Part shown: positions 12,517 to 24,620 of the stretch, piece by piece
Numbering within the stretch: position 1 is the first letter of the stretch
Layout: each line of letters opens with the position of its first letter
Assembly: GCA_003254905.1 (NCBI GenBank)
Contig: QANU01085618.1
Location: 64,110 to 128,109, forward strand
From: Nissolia schottii
Taxonomy: Eukaryota; Streptophyta; Magnoliopsida; Fabales; Fabaceae
Direction: 5' to 3'
DNA length: 64,000 nt
Notes under the pieces: generated by a model
Seen by the model: the letters and a program-made list of their open reading frames with translations, nothing else
The model's database searches: none
What the model was told of the DNA's origin: nothing
Program-made: the position numbers and the translations under genes

Positions 12517-13059
12517 AGCTGTACACGGGTTGGGTTGGGTTGGGTCGAGTTTCGGGTAAAATAAATTACAATTCAAGTAAATGAACTCAGGTTAGGTTGG
12601 ATCGATTTTTTAAAAAAAAATTCAAACCCAGCTCAACCCGATCAAGTTGTGTTCATTTTAAAGAGAAAAATTAATATTGATTAATGTCAACACAAGAAAC
12701 ATATTCTTTCTCTTTTTTAAAACAAAAACTACCCACTAGAACAGATCTCATGTCACATTCATCACATTTTCTTTCAAAATCTCATTTCCCCATAGAACGT
12801 GATTGTGATAGAACGTGATTGTGACAAGAGGAGTCAGGAAAAAATAAATTTTTATTTTTTATTTAAAATTTCGGATAATTGGGTCATCTAGTTGAGTATA
12901 CGGGTTCAATTTTAAAACCCGATACTCAACTCGATTAGAATCCGGTTCATAAAAAATTACCCAAACCAACTTGATGACTCGACCCAACCCGAAAATATTA
13001 ATTTGGGTTGTATTGAATTGGCCGGGTCATGGGGTTGACCCAGACCCATGTGCACCCCT
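12517..13059. mobile_element. hAT-like non-autonomous element
   Basis: Ends are AGCTGTACACGGGTTGGGTT on the left and TTGACCCAGACCCATGTGCA then CCCCT on the right, imperfect inverted copies of each other. The interior has mirrored GGGTTGGGTCGAG / CTCGACCCAACCC-type words. The flanks gaacttac and aaacttat could be an 8-bp target duplication with two changes. This type of repeat is common in plants. No transposase is present. Confidence 0.6.
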
Positions 13060-14796
13060 AAACTTATAAGTTCAAGGTAAGTCATATCATTCTAGAGTGG
13101 TAATTAATGAAGTTTAAGAGTTCTCATATTCAATAGGTTAATTTTTTGGACTAAGCTATTCTTTGAGCATAAATCCATAAAAATGGTGCTCTCATTGAAA
13201 GGTGGACACATGGATGGACTACCTAGGAAATGAGGAACCTACAAAAGAGCTATCAAGAAGCGCTAGAGTGAGTTTATTCGAATTGGACAACCTAGAGTGA
13301 ACATTTAAATAAAGTTGGAAATGTTGCAAGTCTCATATTGATGAGACATACCACTCAAGTACGATATTTCAGTCTAAAAACTCTCTCAAATGATAGGTAC
13401 GTCAATCTTTTGAGTTGAGCTCCCCATTGAACTTACTATCTTGGCTCATAATTTTTTTTTTATCATTTTCATTTACTCCAATGCAGGGGTGGCTCCACTT
13501 AGTGCTTAGGGGTGGTCATGGTCCTCGGTAAAGTTTCTAAAAAAATATACTTTCTTTTTTCTTTTATGTTGTCCCCTAAAAATTTTGTACAATGCAAAAC
13601 AAAAAACTAAATCATACTCCGATACACCAATGATTCAATTTCATTATTTTTTTAAATTTGTTTACCTCACTTTTTACTTTTTATTGTTTCTATCTAAATA
13701 TAAGAAGAGAAATAGAAAGGAAGGGAACTCACAACCCATTCTTTTTCATTTTTTATTGGACATACCGATATTATTGAATAGATATACTAGAGTTTAGGAA
13801 AATGACTAAAAACTCATGAGAGTCCTCAATCCAAGTCATAGTATCGTGGAATAAATAATGGTTTGTTAGAGCATTAATAACTGTTACAGACTACATGTGA
13901 AAGTCCAAATATCCAAACCATCAAAACCCTATTTAAGGATCCAATCTCATGGATCTCGATCCAAGGATAGGACACATATCTCAGTCCACACGTAAGACTA
14001 GTAATGTCATATTACACGAATAGTAATTGACAAGTTATCATGCAATAAAGCTCATCATGATAACAAGCGGCATAACTATCTCGATATAAGACTCATACGT
14101 CTCGACTCTCGATGTAAGATAAATTTTTATCATTATTCATTCACCTAATACACATACTAATTTGAGTATTGAAGTAACCTTACCAATACCATTTCTGCGC
14201 ATCACATCCGCAACCTAGGGATTGCTTGAAGGACAAAATATTAATTCTATAATTTCGGAGAACTAGAAATAATGTAGCGAGATTCATCAGAACAACAACT
14301 TTATTACAATTTTGATAAATGTAACTAACGTCAAATCTAACAAACCAGAGTGCATAAGAGAAAATATTGGAAACTAGAGATCCTTCGTGGAAAAAATAAC
14401 TAGTAAATTTTAAATATAGTTATGTGTAGTTGCGGAAATTTTATGACTTTTATTATATATTTTCTTATTTGGTTTTTGAAGGTTTTGGATTCAATCGAAA
14501 TACAACTTTCAAATTTATTTTTTAATTTGTGTGCTAGGCAAGACATTCTATGTTTTTTTATAATAAAATGTTGAGTTAATTGTTTGTGACATTTCCATCA
14601 TTTGGGTGTGTGTTTTAATTGTGGAATGTGTATTTTATTTTATATCTTATGACTCTTTTTTTTCATTTTTAGACTTAAAAAAGTATATTATAGTCTACAC
14701 ATAAATTTAGTAATGCAGTATTGGCCCTTAAACAAATGATCTACCTCTGCTCCTAGTCGTGTGGATTATTTGTGGTCAGAAAATAAATTTAAAATG
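13060..14796. other. Intergenic; no gene seen
   Basis: AT-rich spacer. The segment 13080-13470 resembles LTR-type leader sequence ('gagttgagctccccattgaa'), but no paired LTR or PBS was found. No gene. Confidence 0.35.
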
Positions 14797-15465
14797 AAAA
14801 AACTCTTAATTTAGTCTATGATAAATTTTTTAAATTGGTTAATTTTATCTTTCTTAAATTTTTTCAGTCATTTTAGTTCTTGTTACTTTTCAAATGAATC
14901 AATTTCAATGAAAATTTATTTACTTTGCCATGTAAATACTCACACACTCCATTTTTATTTTTCTTTTTTGCAAACATACCCTCATCAATGTATGTCTATT
15001 TTTCATCACGGATGCACACATTTTGTGGACATGAGATGGAAAACGACATTATTTTGCTTAAAGGGGATGAGCTATTAGTTGTATAAAGTGATGTTGTTTC
15101 TGATATGGAGGATGTGAAATGGACTTTTAATGTGTCACGTAGTGTTTTTGATATGAAGGATGTGACATGGACTTTTAATGTGTCACGTTCCTCCGTTATG
15201 CACTAAGACAGTCATCTCAATATAAAAGACGAATAAAATAACTAATTTGTCTAATTTTTATAATTTGCCCGAATTAAATTGACCGAAAAAATTTTAAATA
15301 GATGAAATTGACTAATTTAAAAAATAACATGGGTTAAAATTGACTGATATAAAAAATAATAATAATAATAATAGAGCTAAATTAGTCAAAAAATTAAAAA
15401 GGGATGAAATTGTTGAAATTAAATAAAAAAAGACTAAATTAAGAATTTATCCATTAAAAGTGAAA
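14797..15465. mobile_element. MITE-like element with terminal inverted repeats
   Basis: The left end AACTCTTAATTTAGTCTATG mirrors the right end, which reverse-complements to GGATAAATTCTTAATTTAGTC. Mirrored 'gattaattttat / ataaaattgac'-type words follow inside. No transposase is present. It includes the 48-bp tandem repeat at 15101-15188. Confidence 0.55.
15101..15188 (+). repeat. 48-bp tandem duplication
   Basis: A 48-bp unit beginning TGATATGGAGGATGTGAAAT is followed directly by a second, nearly complete copy beginning TGATATGAAGGATGTGACAT. Both contain GGACTTTTAATGTGTCACGT. Confidence 0.85.
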
Positions 15466-17989
15466 CAACTTTGTTAGGCGTGTGCTGCATAGGCTGGTAA
15501 TAATTATATCCGTAATATTAAGTATTGGGAGTGAATATTATCGCTCCATTATATCTAATATCCCTCTAACTTCTATTAATTTTTATATAATCTTTCTAAA
15601 ATATCCTTCTCACCTTCTTTTATTTAAATTATTAGAATAACTAACATTAATTATTCATTATCAATAAAATTTTGTCAAAGTTATAATTTGTATCAAACAA
15701 TCAAATTTTATCCAATGATTGGCAAATACTAAAATTTATTTATTTAATATAATTATTTATATCTAATTATTACAAAATTTAAAAGTTTTACAGTACAAAA
15801 AATCATCTAAAATAATATAGCATAACATAATTAAAAAATAAATAAATAAAATCAAACAAAAATAAAGTGTACTAGTAAATCACAATATATAACTACGTAT
15901 CTTTTTTTTTTATCGCAATATTTTTTGTTATTTATGTTTTATAAAATTATGCTTACTTGATGTATCAAAATTAGTTAGTTGCACCATAATGAGCTATAAA
16001 AGGTTAATTTCTTTATTCTAGTTTTATTCATAATATTGTGATATTGATTTTTATTCATTAAGGCCCATTTGGTACATCGTACAGGATAATGTCAGATAGT
16101 ATAGTATAAGGCATAATAGTATAGTATAAGTAATATAATGTATAAACTTATATACTATCTAATGCTTATCATGTCACATGTAATAAATAAAATGATACAT
16201 GAACTAAAGTTCACAACAAAGATCAATATATTAAAATTCTGCTATATTATTACAGTTTGTATAAGAATATTATGGGTAAGAACCAATTTTTATGGGGAAA
16301 AAAGTTATAAAAAAAAATTATGAAGACGATAAAATTACTAATAAGTTTGATAAGAAAAATCGATGAGATGAGGTAGTGCAAAGGAGTACCCAATTTCTCT
16401 CTCTCTCTCTCTCTCCCTCTTTAAGAACAACCAAATTCAAAGCAGCAGCCGATTTTAATTTTATATGGCTGTTTGGGCTACTGCTTTAAATTTTAAAAAT
16501 ATAAAAGTAAAAATCAGTAAGAACAACCAGATTTAAAGGAGAGCATCTGATTTCTCTCTCTCGTTCATTGTTAGAAAAATCTATTCATCTCAGGAGTTAT
16601 CGAATGGAAAGTCGCGAATGTATTCCGTCAACGCACTAGCTCCTTATCGGTAATGATTGTAAGGTAGTCCTTCATCCTTGTTGGTGGCTGGCGGATGGCG
16701 GCAGTGGGGGGCAATCGGCGGTGGGCTGTGGGCTACAATAGTAGGTGGTGGTCGACAATGGTCAGTGGCGGCGGGCAGCAGTAGGATGAGGAATGATATG
16801 ATGGATGCTAAGTAGAGCTGTCACAATGAGCCCGGATCGACTTTACATGCAAAAAATAGGCCCGTAAAATTTTTTAAAAAGAATTGTACGGCCCGTTTTA
16901 GACACGCAGGCCTAAACGGGCCAGCCCGTGAATGACGACAACCATATGCGAATGTCGGCGTGGATGACAAGTTGACTGAGCCTGGCCACCAGCAACAGGC
17001 ATATGCTTCTAGCCTTCGCTATTCAGAAGGGTAAGCGTTGTGGGGTTTTGGCAGCACCAGGAGCCATATCCTAGATTTTTTATTGCGTCGACTCTCTAAG
17101 CTTCAGGTCAGGTTGACACTGGGCTGTCTTTAGGCAAAGTTTTCTGGTCAGAGCAATAGACTCCAGTGGGCGATGGCGATGTTTATCGACCTCAACCACA
17201 CACGCCGACTATAACACAATGGGAGGACAAGTTCTTGGTGACCGACGCAGATGTTGGGCGAGTTTGACGGTTCTTGCTGCTATCATCCCCCACATCAAAT
17301 GTTGGTGTTGGGCCCAGCACTCCCCCTAGCACGACTGCTATGGAGCGGAATCTTCTTAGCACCTTAGAGCAGGAAACATCTCCTCTACCATCTCCACTGG
17401 GATCATAGGGTGAAGACGAGGCCCGGGGGGAGCTCAACAACAACATCCACGCGCGCTCGAGTTGTCTGAGGTGCACGCTGACATGCCACACCGGAGGAAA
17501 ATATCATGTCTCGGGATGTCGACACCATGATGCCCCTGATTGATAGATTAGGGTTATTTTGGTTTTGTATATATTGTATGTAACTTTATGTAATCATTTG
17601 TGTAACTTTATGTATGTAACTTAACTTATGTACATTACTTTACAAAGTATGTTACTCTATTATGTGATTCATTTTGTTGAATTTTTTATTTCTTTATGAT
17701 TAATTTGTTTATGTATGAATAAAGAATAAAGTTTGTAACAACAGCTAAATAAAAAGCGACATAACAAGTAATAACAAAACGCATCTATAAACAGGCCATA
17801 AACATGCATATCATACAACAAAACCTTGCTTTTCTCCTAAGGTATAAAGTTAATAACAACAAATAATCAAAAAGCGACATAACAATTAATAAGTCATCCA
17901 TAAACACGTATATCATACAAACCTTATTTTTCTCTTGAACCTTGGTACACAGTGAAAAAGACTATATTTTTTAGATTTTTTTCCCAAAT
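15466..17989. other. Intergenic with a GC-richer island; no gene called
   Basis: AT-rich apart from 16600-17530, which is visibly richer in G+C and has broken frames (for example WEDKFLVTDADVGRV in frame from about 17220, then a stop). It could be the decayed end of a transposon gene. A (CT)n microsatellite lies at about 16397-16416. At 16062-16140 there is 'ggcccatttggtacatcgta', an end motif shared with 27675. Confidence 0.4.
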
Positions 17990-18132
17990 GGATCAATTCA
18001 AATAGACTCATTTAGAAGTTGATTTGAATCAACTCTTATTTTTTAAAAAAATTAAAAAATATTATATGAGTTAATTTGAATCGACTCCTATTAAAAAAAA
18101 AGTAAAATGGGAGTCGATTTGAATCAACTCCC
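17990..18132. repeat. Spaced palindromic 20-mers
   Basis: Three near-palindromic 20-mers, GAGTTAATTTGAATCGACTC and GAGTCGATTTGAATCAACTC among them, lie near 18016, 18068 and 18111. A partial copy lies near 17992. Poly-A/T tracts separate them. Confidence 0.7.
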
Positions 18133-18755
18133 TTTATAAAAAAAATTAATTTATTTTAAAAACAATTTTAAAATTGATTATTTTAATAATAAGGTAATTT
18201 TAATGTTTTATTTTAAGAATTTTTTCTTTATACGAAATGACCTAAAAGGTTAAAACCATTTTTGAATGATGTTAATATTCGTGGGAGATTCAAATAATGA
18301 AAAAGGAAATGAATAGGAGTGCAGGAAACGGCTGTGGTGTACCTTGCAAAGTTAGGCGCACCACACATCAATTCATCTAATGGACAAGATTTGATAGATT
18401 GCTAACACACTAAAGTGGCCTAATCACAGTAGGTCATCCCCATCCCTCTCTTCTCTCCTCCCATATGCCAGTTGCTCCTTCCTAGCTACCCGTCGATCTT
18501 GCACTACGAAACACTCTGAAAAAAACAAAGTTTTTTCTTTTTAAGTTGAAAAAGTTAAAAATGGTGGCTTATCAAGAATTATCTTGAAGCATAGTGGTTT
18601 TATGTGATTTTTGGTATTACTGTCAATAACAAATAATTCGACAAATCTACCTTATTTTAGGATCTCAATTTGGGAAACTGACATGATTTCTCTTATGAAG
18701 TCTCAAAAACGTAAATATTGAAGTGCCTAAAAAATGTATCCCTTGTATTAATGCA

Positions 18756-18801
18756 CTATTTACAACAGATTAATGCACTATTTACAACAGATAGCGCTAA
18801 A
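18756..18801 (+). repeat. Perfect 22-bp tandem duplication
   Basis: TTAATGCACTATTTACAACAGA is repeated twice in direct succession. Confidence 0.9.
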
Positions 18802-19369
18802 TTTGTCAATTTAGGACTTCTATGAATGTAAACTCAAGTTTTCAACTTCAGAGTGATGTGTGCAAATAATAATATTAGAACACTCGAGTATGAATGCCAA
18901 TTTATGGTTTTTGGAGGTATACAATCAAGTTTCAATTCCAGAGTGATATACTCGATGGCAATTGTATAAAAACTTGAAGGAATGAGTAATGCATAGAATT
19001 ACTCGACAATTTGTACTATCAATGCCAATGTGTGGCTTTTGTATGCAACTTAATTGTTAGAATCAAGTTCTACTTCCAGAGTTAGTAGTACAGTAACAAT
19101 TATTAAGAACTTGACAATTATGAGTTGCTTTTATGGTGTTTGTTCATTTAAGTCTCAGTTCCTAAGTTATGAGTACAAAAATTTATGTACATAAACTTAG
19201 ATTATAGAAAACAATGTATTACAAACAAGTTTGGCATGACAAAATTACAAGCAAAGATAAAAAGAAAAAGATGTATTTAATCCTGAAAAGATAAAAGAAA
19301 ATGTGAAGTTCAAGATGTGTATTTAGATTGCGATGACCCAAAAAAAGGGGCAAAGTTAGCGTGCTGCAG

Positions 19370-20490
19370 CGGCGTGAGAATTAGGCTCACATCGGATGCA
19401 TCATTAGAAGGGGGTCTCCTCCTCCCCCTATATATAGAAGCTTCCCGTGAGTATTTAGATTTACTAATTCACTCAAGAGCTTGAGATATCCCACTTTTGT
19501 GAGACTTTTCGCACCAGTTATTTTTATTTCTTTTCTCCCTCTCGTTTTCCGTTTGTGGGAAAGCAGTGCTTCGATGTAGGGTGTCAGGAGTTCCTAGCTT
19601 AGTACTCCTTAGCGGTCAGTCATTTTAAGGTGAGTGGTTTTTTCATGATCTATTTTAGACCATGTATTTATTTTTTAAGTTATTTATTTATTTATTTATT
19701 TATTTATTGATTTTAGAATTATTTTATTTATGCATGTTTTATGAAATTCTAGGAGGTAAAACTTAGTATTTTATTTTATGAAGTTAGTTATTATTGAGAA
19801 TTCTTTTATTTAATTAATTATTAATGAAGTTATTTATGTGATAACCCTTAGAAGAAGAAAAAAAGAGAGAAAATGGCATCTCGCGCGAGATGCTAGTCAC
19901 AGGGCACGTCTCGCGCGAGACATATAACATCTCGTGCGAGATGATGTCGCAGGTGAACAAAAGTGATTTTTGGAGCTCATCTCACGCAAGATGATATTCA
20001 CAAGAGGCCATCTTGCATGAGACGAGTGCGGGAATTTGTCCCACATCGATTAACGCTGTAGAAGGGGATCTCCTCCTTTCCCTATATATAGAGGCTTCAC
20101 ATGAGTGTTTAGACTTGCTAATTCACTCCAAGAGCTTGAGAGGTCACACTTTTGGGAGACTTTTCGCTCTAGTTAATTTTTATTTCTTTTCTCCCTCACA
20201 TCTTTCGTTATTAGGAAAGCAGTGTCTCGCTCCACGTAGGATGTCATGAGCTTCCAGCTTAGTGCTTCGTAGCATTCAACCATTTTCAAGTGAGTGATTT
20301 TCTTCACTGTTTATTTTAGACCATGCAGTTATTTTTAAAAGTTATTTATTTATTTTAGCATTATTTTATTTATGGATGTTTTATAAAATCCTAGAGATGA
20401 AATTTATTATTTTAATTACATATTTATGAAGTTAGTTATTCTTTTATTTAGTTAGTTATTCTCTCATGATTATTTATTTAGAATATTTTT
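19370..20490 (+). repeat. Direct repeat pair in gypsy LTR (19370-19840 and 20030-20490)
   Basis: Both copies carry, in the same order: the 'ctcctcc...cctatatata' promoter, AATTCACTC(C)AAGAGCTTGAG, GAGACTTTTCGC, TTTTTATTTCTTTTCTCCCT, AGGAAAGCAGTG-like and TTTTAGACCATG words, then TTATTTATTTATTT tracts. They are diverged, so the duplication is old. This implies two LTR starts in tandem, or an internal LTR duplication. Confidence 0.75.
19877..20025. repeat. Array of five CTCGCGCGAG-type palindromes
   Basis: Copies in order are CATCTCGCGCGAGATG, CGTCTCGCGCGAGACA, CATCTCGTGCGAGATG, CATCTCACGCAAGATG and CATCTTGCATGAGACG. The first three are essentially perfect inverted repeats. The last two have decayed by C-to-T/G-to-A changes. 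The array lies between the two promoter-like LTR blocks. Confidence 0.85.
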
Positions 20491-23080
20491 ATTTATGAGA
20501 TAGATATTTACGAAGTTATTTTTAGAAAATCATGAAACTATTTTTAGAACTACATGGGATCACATTTATTGCATTAACTATATTCATGTTGTGTGTGTAT
20601 GATTAGCATTAAATGATATGGATACTCATATTATTTAGTTAAACCCTTAATAAAAGATAATGGTTAAGGAAAGATTCTGGTGGGAAAAGACTTATGCTAA
20701 GGAAAGGTTTTGGCTAAGGACAAGACTTGGTACTTAAGATATCCATTGTGACGCACCTCTCTTACCTGAGAACCTCCTTAAGCATGAGATATTAATCTAC
20801 CTTTATTTTTCCAAAATAAAACACTTAAGGATATTAAGTCATGTTATGATAAAGATTAGGTTGTGATGATCATGTTAAGTATTTGAAACTATTTTCATGG
20901 GAGTATATCTAGGATAGAACTGTAAATCAGCGATAGCCTACGTTGACCCTGGTATACCTTGTACAATTGTAAAGTAGAATAGGATTCATATAGATTTAGG
21001 GGCAAGACCGTAAAGCCCATACATGGCAGCCCCGTAATGCCCGGTGTCATGTATCATTTATCATTGCATGTAGATTAAGGTAAGACTGTAAAGCCCGAAC
21101 ATTCATGAATAGCTAAATCGTAATGCTCAGAACATCTATCAAGATAACTCCCAACTATAATATATTTTCAAATGCTTTTATGTATTAGTTATTATAGAAA
21201 TGTTTTATGCTTGTTATATATATATATTATGTATTGCATCTGCATGTCATGGTTTTTTCGAAGTGTCCCATGTCGCCTTACGGACGGCCTCTCGTTGAGA
21301 CTCTTCCCAGAGTTCTCACCCCTTACCTCCCCCTCCAGCTACATGTTATGAAGCAGCGTAGTAGAGCATGGAGTTTATGGTCAGCTTAGCGACGTCAGAA
21401 TCTAAGAGTCAGCAGTTCACCTTGAGGTGAAGCTACCCATATGAATTGTTAGTTTTATTTTTATTTTGTAATCGAGTTATGTTTAGAGTGCTCCAATTGT
21501 ACACATCCAGGATCCTCGGGCCAATCACATATTTTATCATGTATATTTATGTTTTATATAAAATAGTTCATGTTTATTCGGAAAAAGAAAGTTTTATTTG
21601 TTTTTAATTAAAGTTAAAGTGCATGTTTTTACAAAAAGTGTTCTAGAGGCTTCCGTAAAGGAACTAGTCACTACCTTAAGTTGGGGCGTGACAATTTAAT
21701 TAGTTATTTCCTTGTAATTATTTATTTAGAAATTCTTTATTTATGAAGTAGATATTTATGAAACTATTTTAGAAAGTCATGAAACCTTTTAGAACTACAT
21801 GGGACCACCTATTTTATTGCATTAATAAAGTCATGTTACGTCTGAATGTTTAGTATTAAGTGATATAGATGTTCTCGTTGTTTGGTTAAATCTTTAACAA
21901 AAGATTATGATTAAGGAAAGCTTACGGTGGGAGAAGATTTATGTTAAAGGAAAAGTTTTGGCTAAGACAATAATTGGTATTTAAGTTGTTCATTGTGACG
22001 CACCTCTCTTACATGGGAACCTCCCTAAGCATGAGATCTTAATCTACCTATATTTTTCCAAGATAAAATATTTAATAATATTAAGTCATGTTATGTTATC
22101 AATATCAGTTAAAGGATTATACTATGATGATCATGTTATGTTATGTTATGTATTTAAACTGTTTTCGTGAGAGTTATATCTAGGATAGGACTATAAGTCA
22201 GCGACAATTTATGTTGATCCCGGTATACCTTGTACGATGGTAAAGTAGAATATGATTCATGTAGATTTAGGGAAAGACCGTAAAGCCTAGACATGGTAGC
22301 TCGTGGTGCCCGGTGTCATGTATCACGTAGATCAGGACTAATTATCAGGAATCTATGAACTCGGATAATGCATCCCCAACTGTCATGACCTAGATAATTG
22401 GGTAATGCGTCAACACTAACTATCATAAATCTATGGTCTCGGGTAGTATATTCCCAACTATCGTGGCCTAGATATTTGGGTAATGCGTCAAGAATAGTGC
22501 ATCATAAGCAATATCGTAATGCTTGAAATGTGTATCTAGAGAACTCTCAACTGAATTATGTTTTCAAATGTTTTTATGTATTAGTTATTATTACATAAAT
22601 GTTTTATGATTGTTATATGTTATATATTGCATTGCATGTCATGGTTACAAACTGTCCCATGTCGCCATGGGGTTTGTCATTCACAAAGCGATGACTCACC
22701 CCTCATCAACCTTTTTCAGATACCATTGACGAAGACACACCACTTGTTCAGTAGATCTCAGTAGTTTGGACTCTTGGTGAGCTTTACGATGTCGTAAAGT
22801 ATTCTTCAGTTATTTCAGTATTAGGATAGTTTATATTCATGTCAATCTATAGAGTGATCCAGTGGACTACAAGCAGAATGTAACATATTTTGGAATATAT
22901 TCAGTTTCGTATCTTGTAAAGGATCTTATTTTATATATATTATGATGTTTCGTTTTATTTAAAAATGTTTCTTTTTTATTTATAAAAGCTACGCATTTTT
23001 CATGATTAGCACGTTAGAAGGCTTTGATAAGGGAACTAGTCCCTTGCGTGCTAGTGACGACTTCTAGGGTCGTTATAGTT
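20430..23080 (+). repeat. Long direct repeat pair in gypsy LTR (about 20430-21700 and 21705-23080)
   Basis: Shared ordered words include TTAGAACTACATGGGA, TTGTGACGCACCTCTCTTAC, AAGCATGAGAT, ATATTAAGTCATGTTATG, GGTATACCTTGTACGAT/AAT, GTAAAGCC and CCCGGTGTCATGTATCA, then TGTCCCATGTCGCC and GGAACTAGTC. The second copy ends just before the primer-binding site. It also contains its own internal ~77-bp duplication around 22340-22495 ('ttgggtaatgcgtcaa'). Confidence 0.75.
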
Positions 23081-23390
23081 GGTATCAAAGCCATAGATTT
23101 TTCTTGTGAGTTACTGGAGCAAGGGTCCTTAAGTAGGATCACAACTGTGTAAATAGAATGGTCACTATTTGCACAAGATGTGATGTTATATGAGGCTTTT
23201 AGGAAGTCAACCATTTCTAGGATCAGTTAGTCGAGTTTAAGATCAGATTGAAATGTCACTGTCTTGTTTCATGCTCTCATATGATTTTTCTATTCCTTCC
23301 TTAGGAGAATCATGGTTGTCCCCATATCCAGGTTGCATCCCTCACAACCGTAACGCCAGTACGTTAGGCACCCACGGTCGTTTAGCAGCC

Positions 23391-23740
23391 ATGGAGCAAG
23401 CCATGACCATGTTGGCGACTACGCTCACCGCCCAGCTTCAAAGGGGAATTCAGCAGAATAATCAGGAGGCAATCAATCATGAATGCTTTAGAAACTTGGG
23501 ACCGTCGAGGTTCACAGGGAGGCTTACGGAGGAGGATCCTTTAGAGTTCCTCGGGGAGATGGAGAAGGTGACTGCGATTCTTCATGTCTCATCGAAAAAG
23601 ACAGTAGAGCTGGCAGGCTTCCAACTGGGAGGTAAGACTGACCTATAGTTCAGAGAGTTCAAGGCTGATAGGAAGCATGAACCACCTCTAACATGGGAAG
23701 AGTTCTCTCCACCATTTTTGGAACATTTCCTTCCTTCATC
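23391..23740 (+). pseudogene. Ty3/gypsy gag fragment
   Basis: The frame runs MEQAMTMLATTLTAQL ... PSRFTGRLTEEDPLEFLGEM, then a stop near 23648. In the same frame it continues as FREFKADRKHEPPLTWEEFS and FLEHFLP. The F-x-G ... DP-x-x-(F/W) ... TWEEF-x-x-x-FL order is that of retrotransposon gag N-terminal domains. The fragment has an in-frame stop and is truncated by the copia LTR, so it cannot make a functional Gag. Confidence 0.7.
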
Positions 23741-23849
23741 TCATCTTTAGTTGTGTTAAATTGCTCCGTAACTCTGGTACCTAACAATGGTATTAGAGCC
23801 AGTGGTTGTTGATCCTTATCTGCTACAGAGGAGAAGTTTTGGTGTCAGA

Positions 23850-24620
23850 ACCATGACAACAAAAATTTGAGATTGAAAAGTTCAGTGGGAATAACTTCTC
23901 CCTATGAACACTGAAGGTCAAGGTAATATTGAGGAAGGATAATTGCTTATATGCAATTGAAGGGAGACCCCGGGGATCTTTGGTGACAAGTGGGATGACA
24001 TGGATATCAATGTTGTTGCTAATTTGCATTTGACAATCTGATTCAATATTTTCAAGTATTTCAAAGAAAAAGACGGCAAAGGAGATTTGGAATGCACTCG
24101 GCAAATTGTACGATGTCAAATAACTTGACAACAAAATATTTTTGAAAATGAGGCTCTATACTCTTTGAATGAGTGAATCCACATTGATGCACATCAATAG
24201 CCTAAATACCTAATTTTCGCAATTGACAACCATGGAGTGTCAAATGGTAGAAAATGAACGTGCAGAGCTTCTACATCAAAAGTTATCATATTCATATGAT
24301 TAAATCATCATCAACATCACAAATAATATGATTACTGACTATCTAAACTTTGATGATGTTGTCTGTGCCATTCTTGAAGAAGAATCCAAGCGCAAGGACA
24401 AAGAAGATAGGATGAAGAGTTCGAGGCATGATGAAGATTTGTTGATGATGAGAAGTTTATCAATGGAATGTGGCTGTAGTGGGAGTCAAAATAATGGTAG
24501 AGCTGAGTCTCAAAGATGGAAGAACTTTACTTGCTACAACTGTAGCAAAAAAAGGGCACTTACAAAAGGATCGTTGGTAAAAAAAAGAAGAGTACAGAGA
24601 AAGCTTCAAAGGCAATAACC
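23850..24620 (+). pseudogene. Ty1/copia gag (UBN2-type) pseudogene
   Basis: Recognisable pieces in several frames are KFEIEKFSGNNFS, KVKVILRKDNCLYAIEG, KKTAKEIWNALGKLYD and LLHQKLSYSYD. A 96-residue frame from 24328 contains DDVVCAILEEESKRKDKEDR and a zinc-knuckle start (TCYNCSKK). The stops and frame changes show decay. Confidence 0.7.

Larger units (their letters stand above)
18598..23717 (+). mobile_element. Rearranged Ty3/gypsy-like element inserted in the copia 5' LTR
   Basis: The segment holds a promoter-like block with CCTATATATAG at about 19430 and again at about 20090. It also holds long internal direct repeats, a primer-binding site TGGTATCAAAGCC (23080-23092), and a gag fragment. 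This order (LTR end, PBS, gag) is that of a gypsy element of the Tekay/Del type. The element is cut off after about 115 gag residues, at the resumption of copia LTR sequence. No pol genes remain. Confidence 0.6.

Noticed and set aside
17192-17491. 99-aa minus-strand frame
   Set aside because: The plus strand of the same stretch looks at least as protein-like. No start context, no domain.
19877-20025. Possible CRISPR array
   Set aside because: Five short palindromes with irregular spacing (about 24-49 bp) in plant retrotransposon DNA with no cas genes; not a CRISPR locus.
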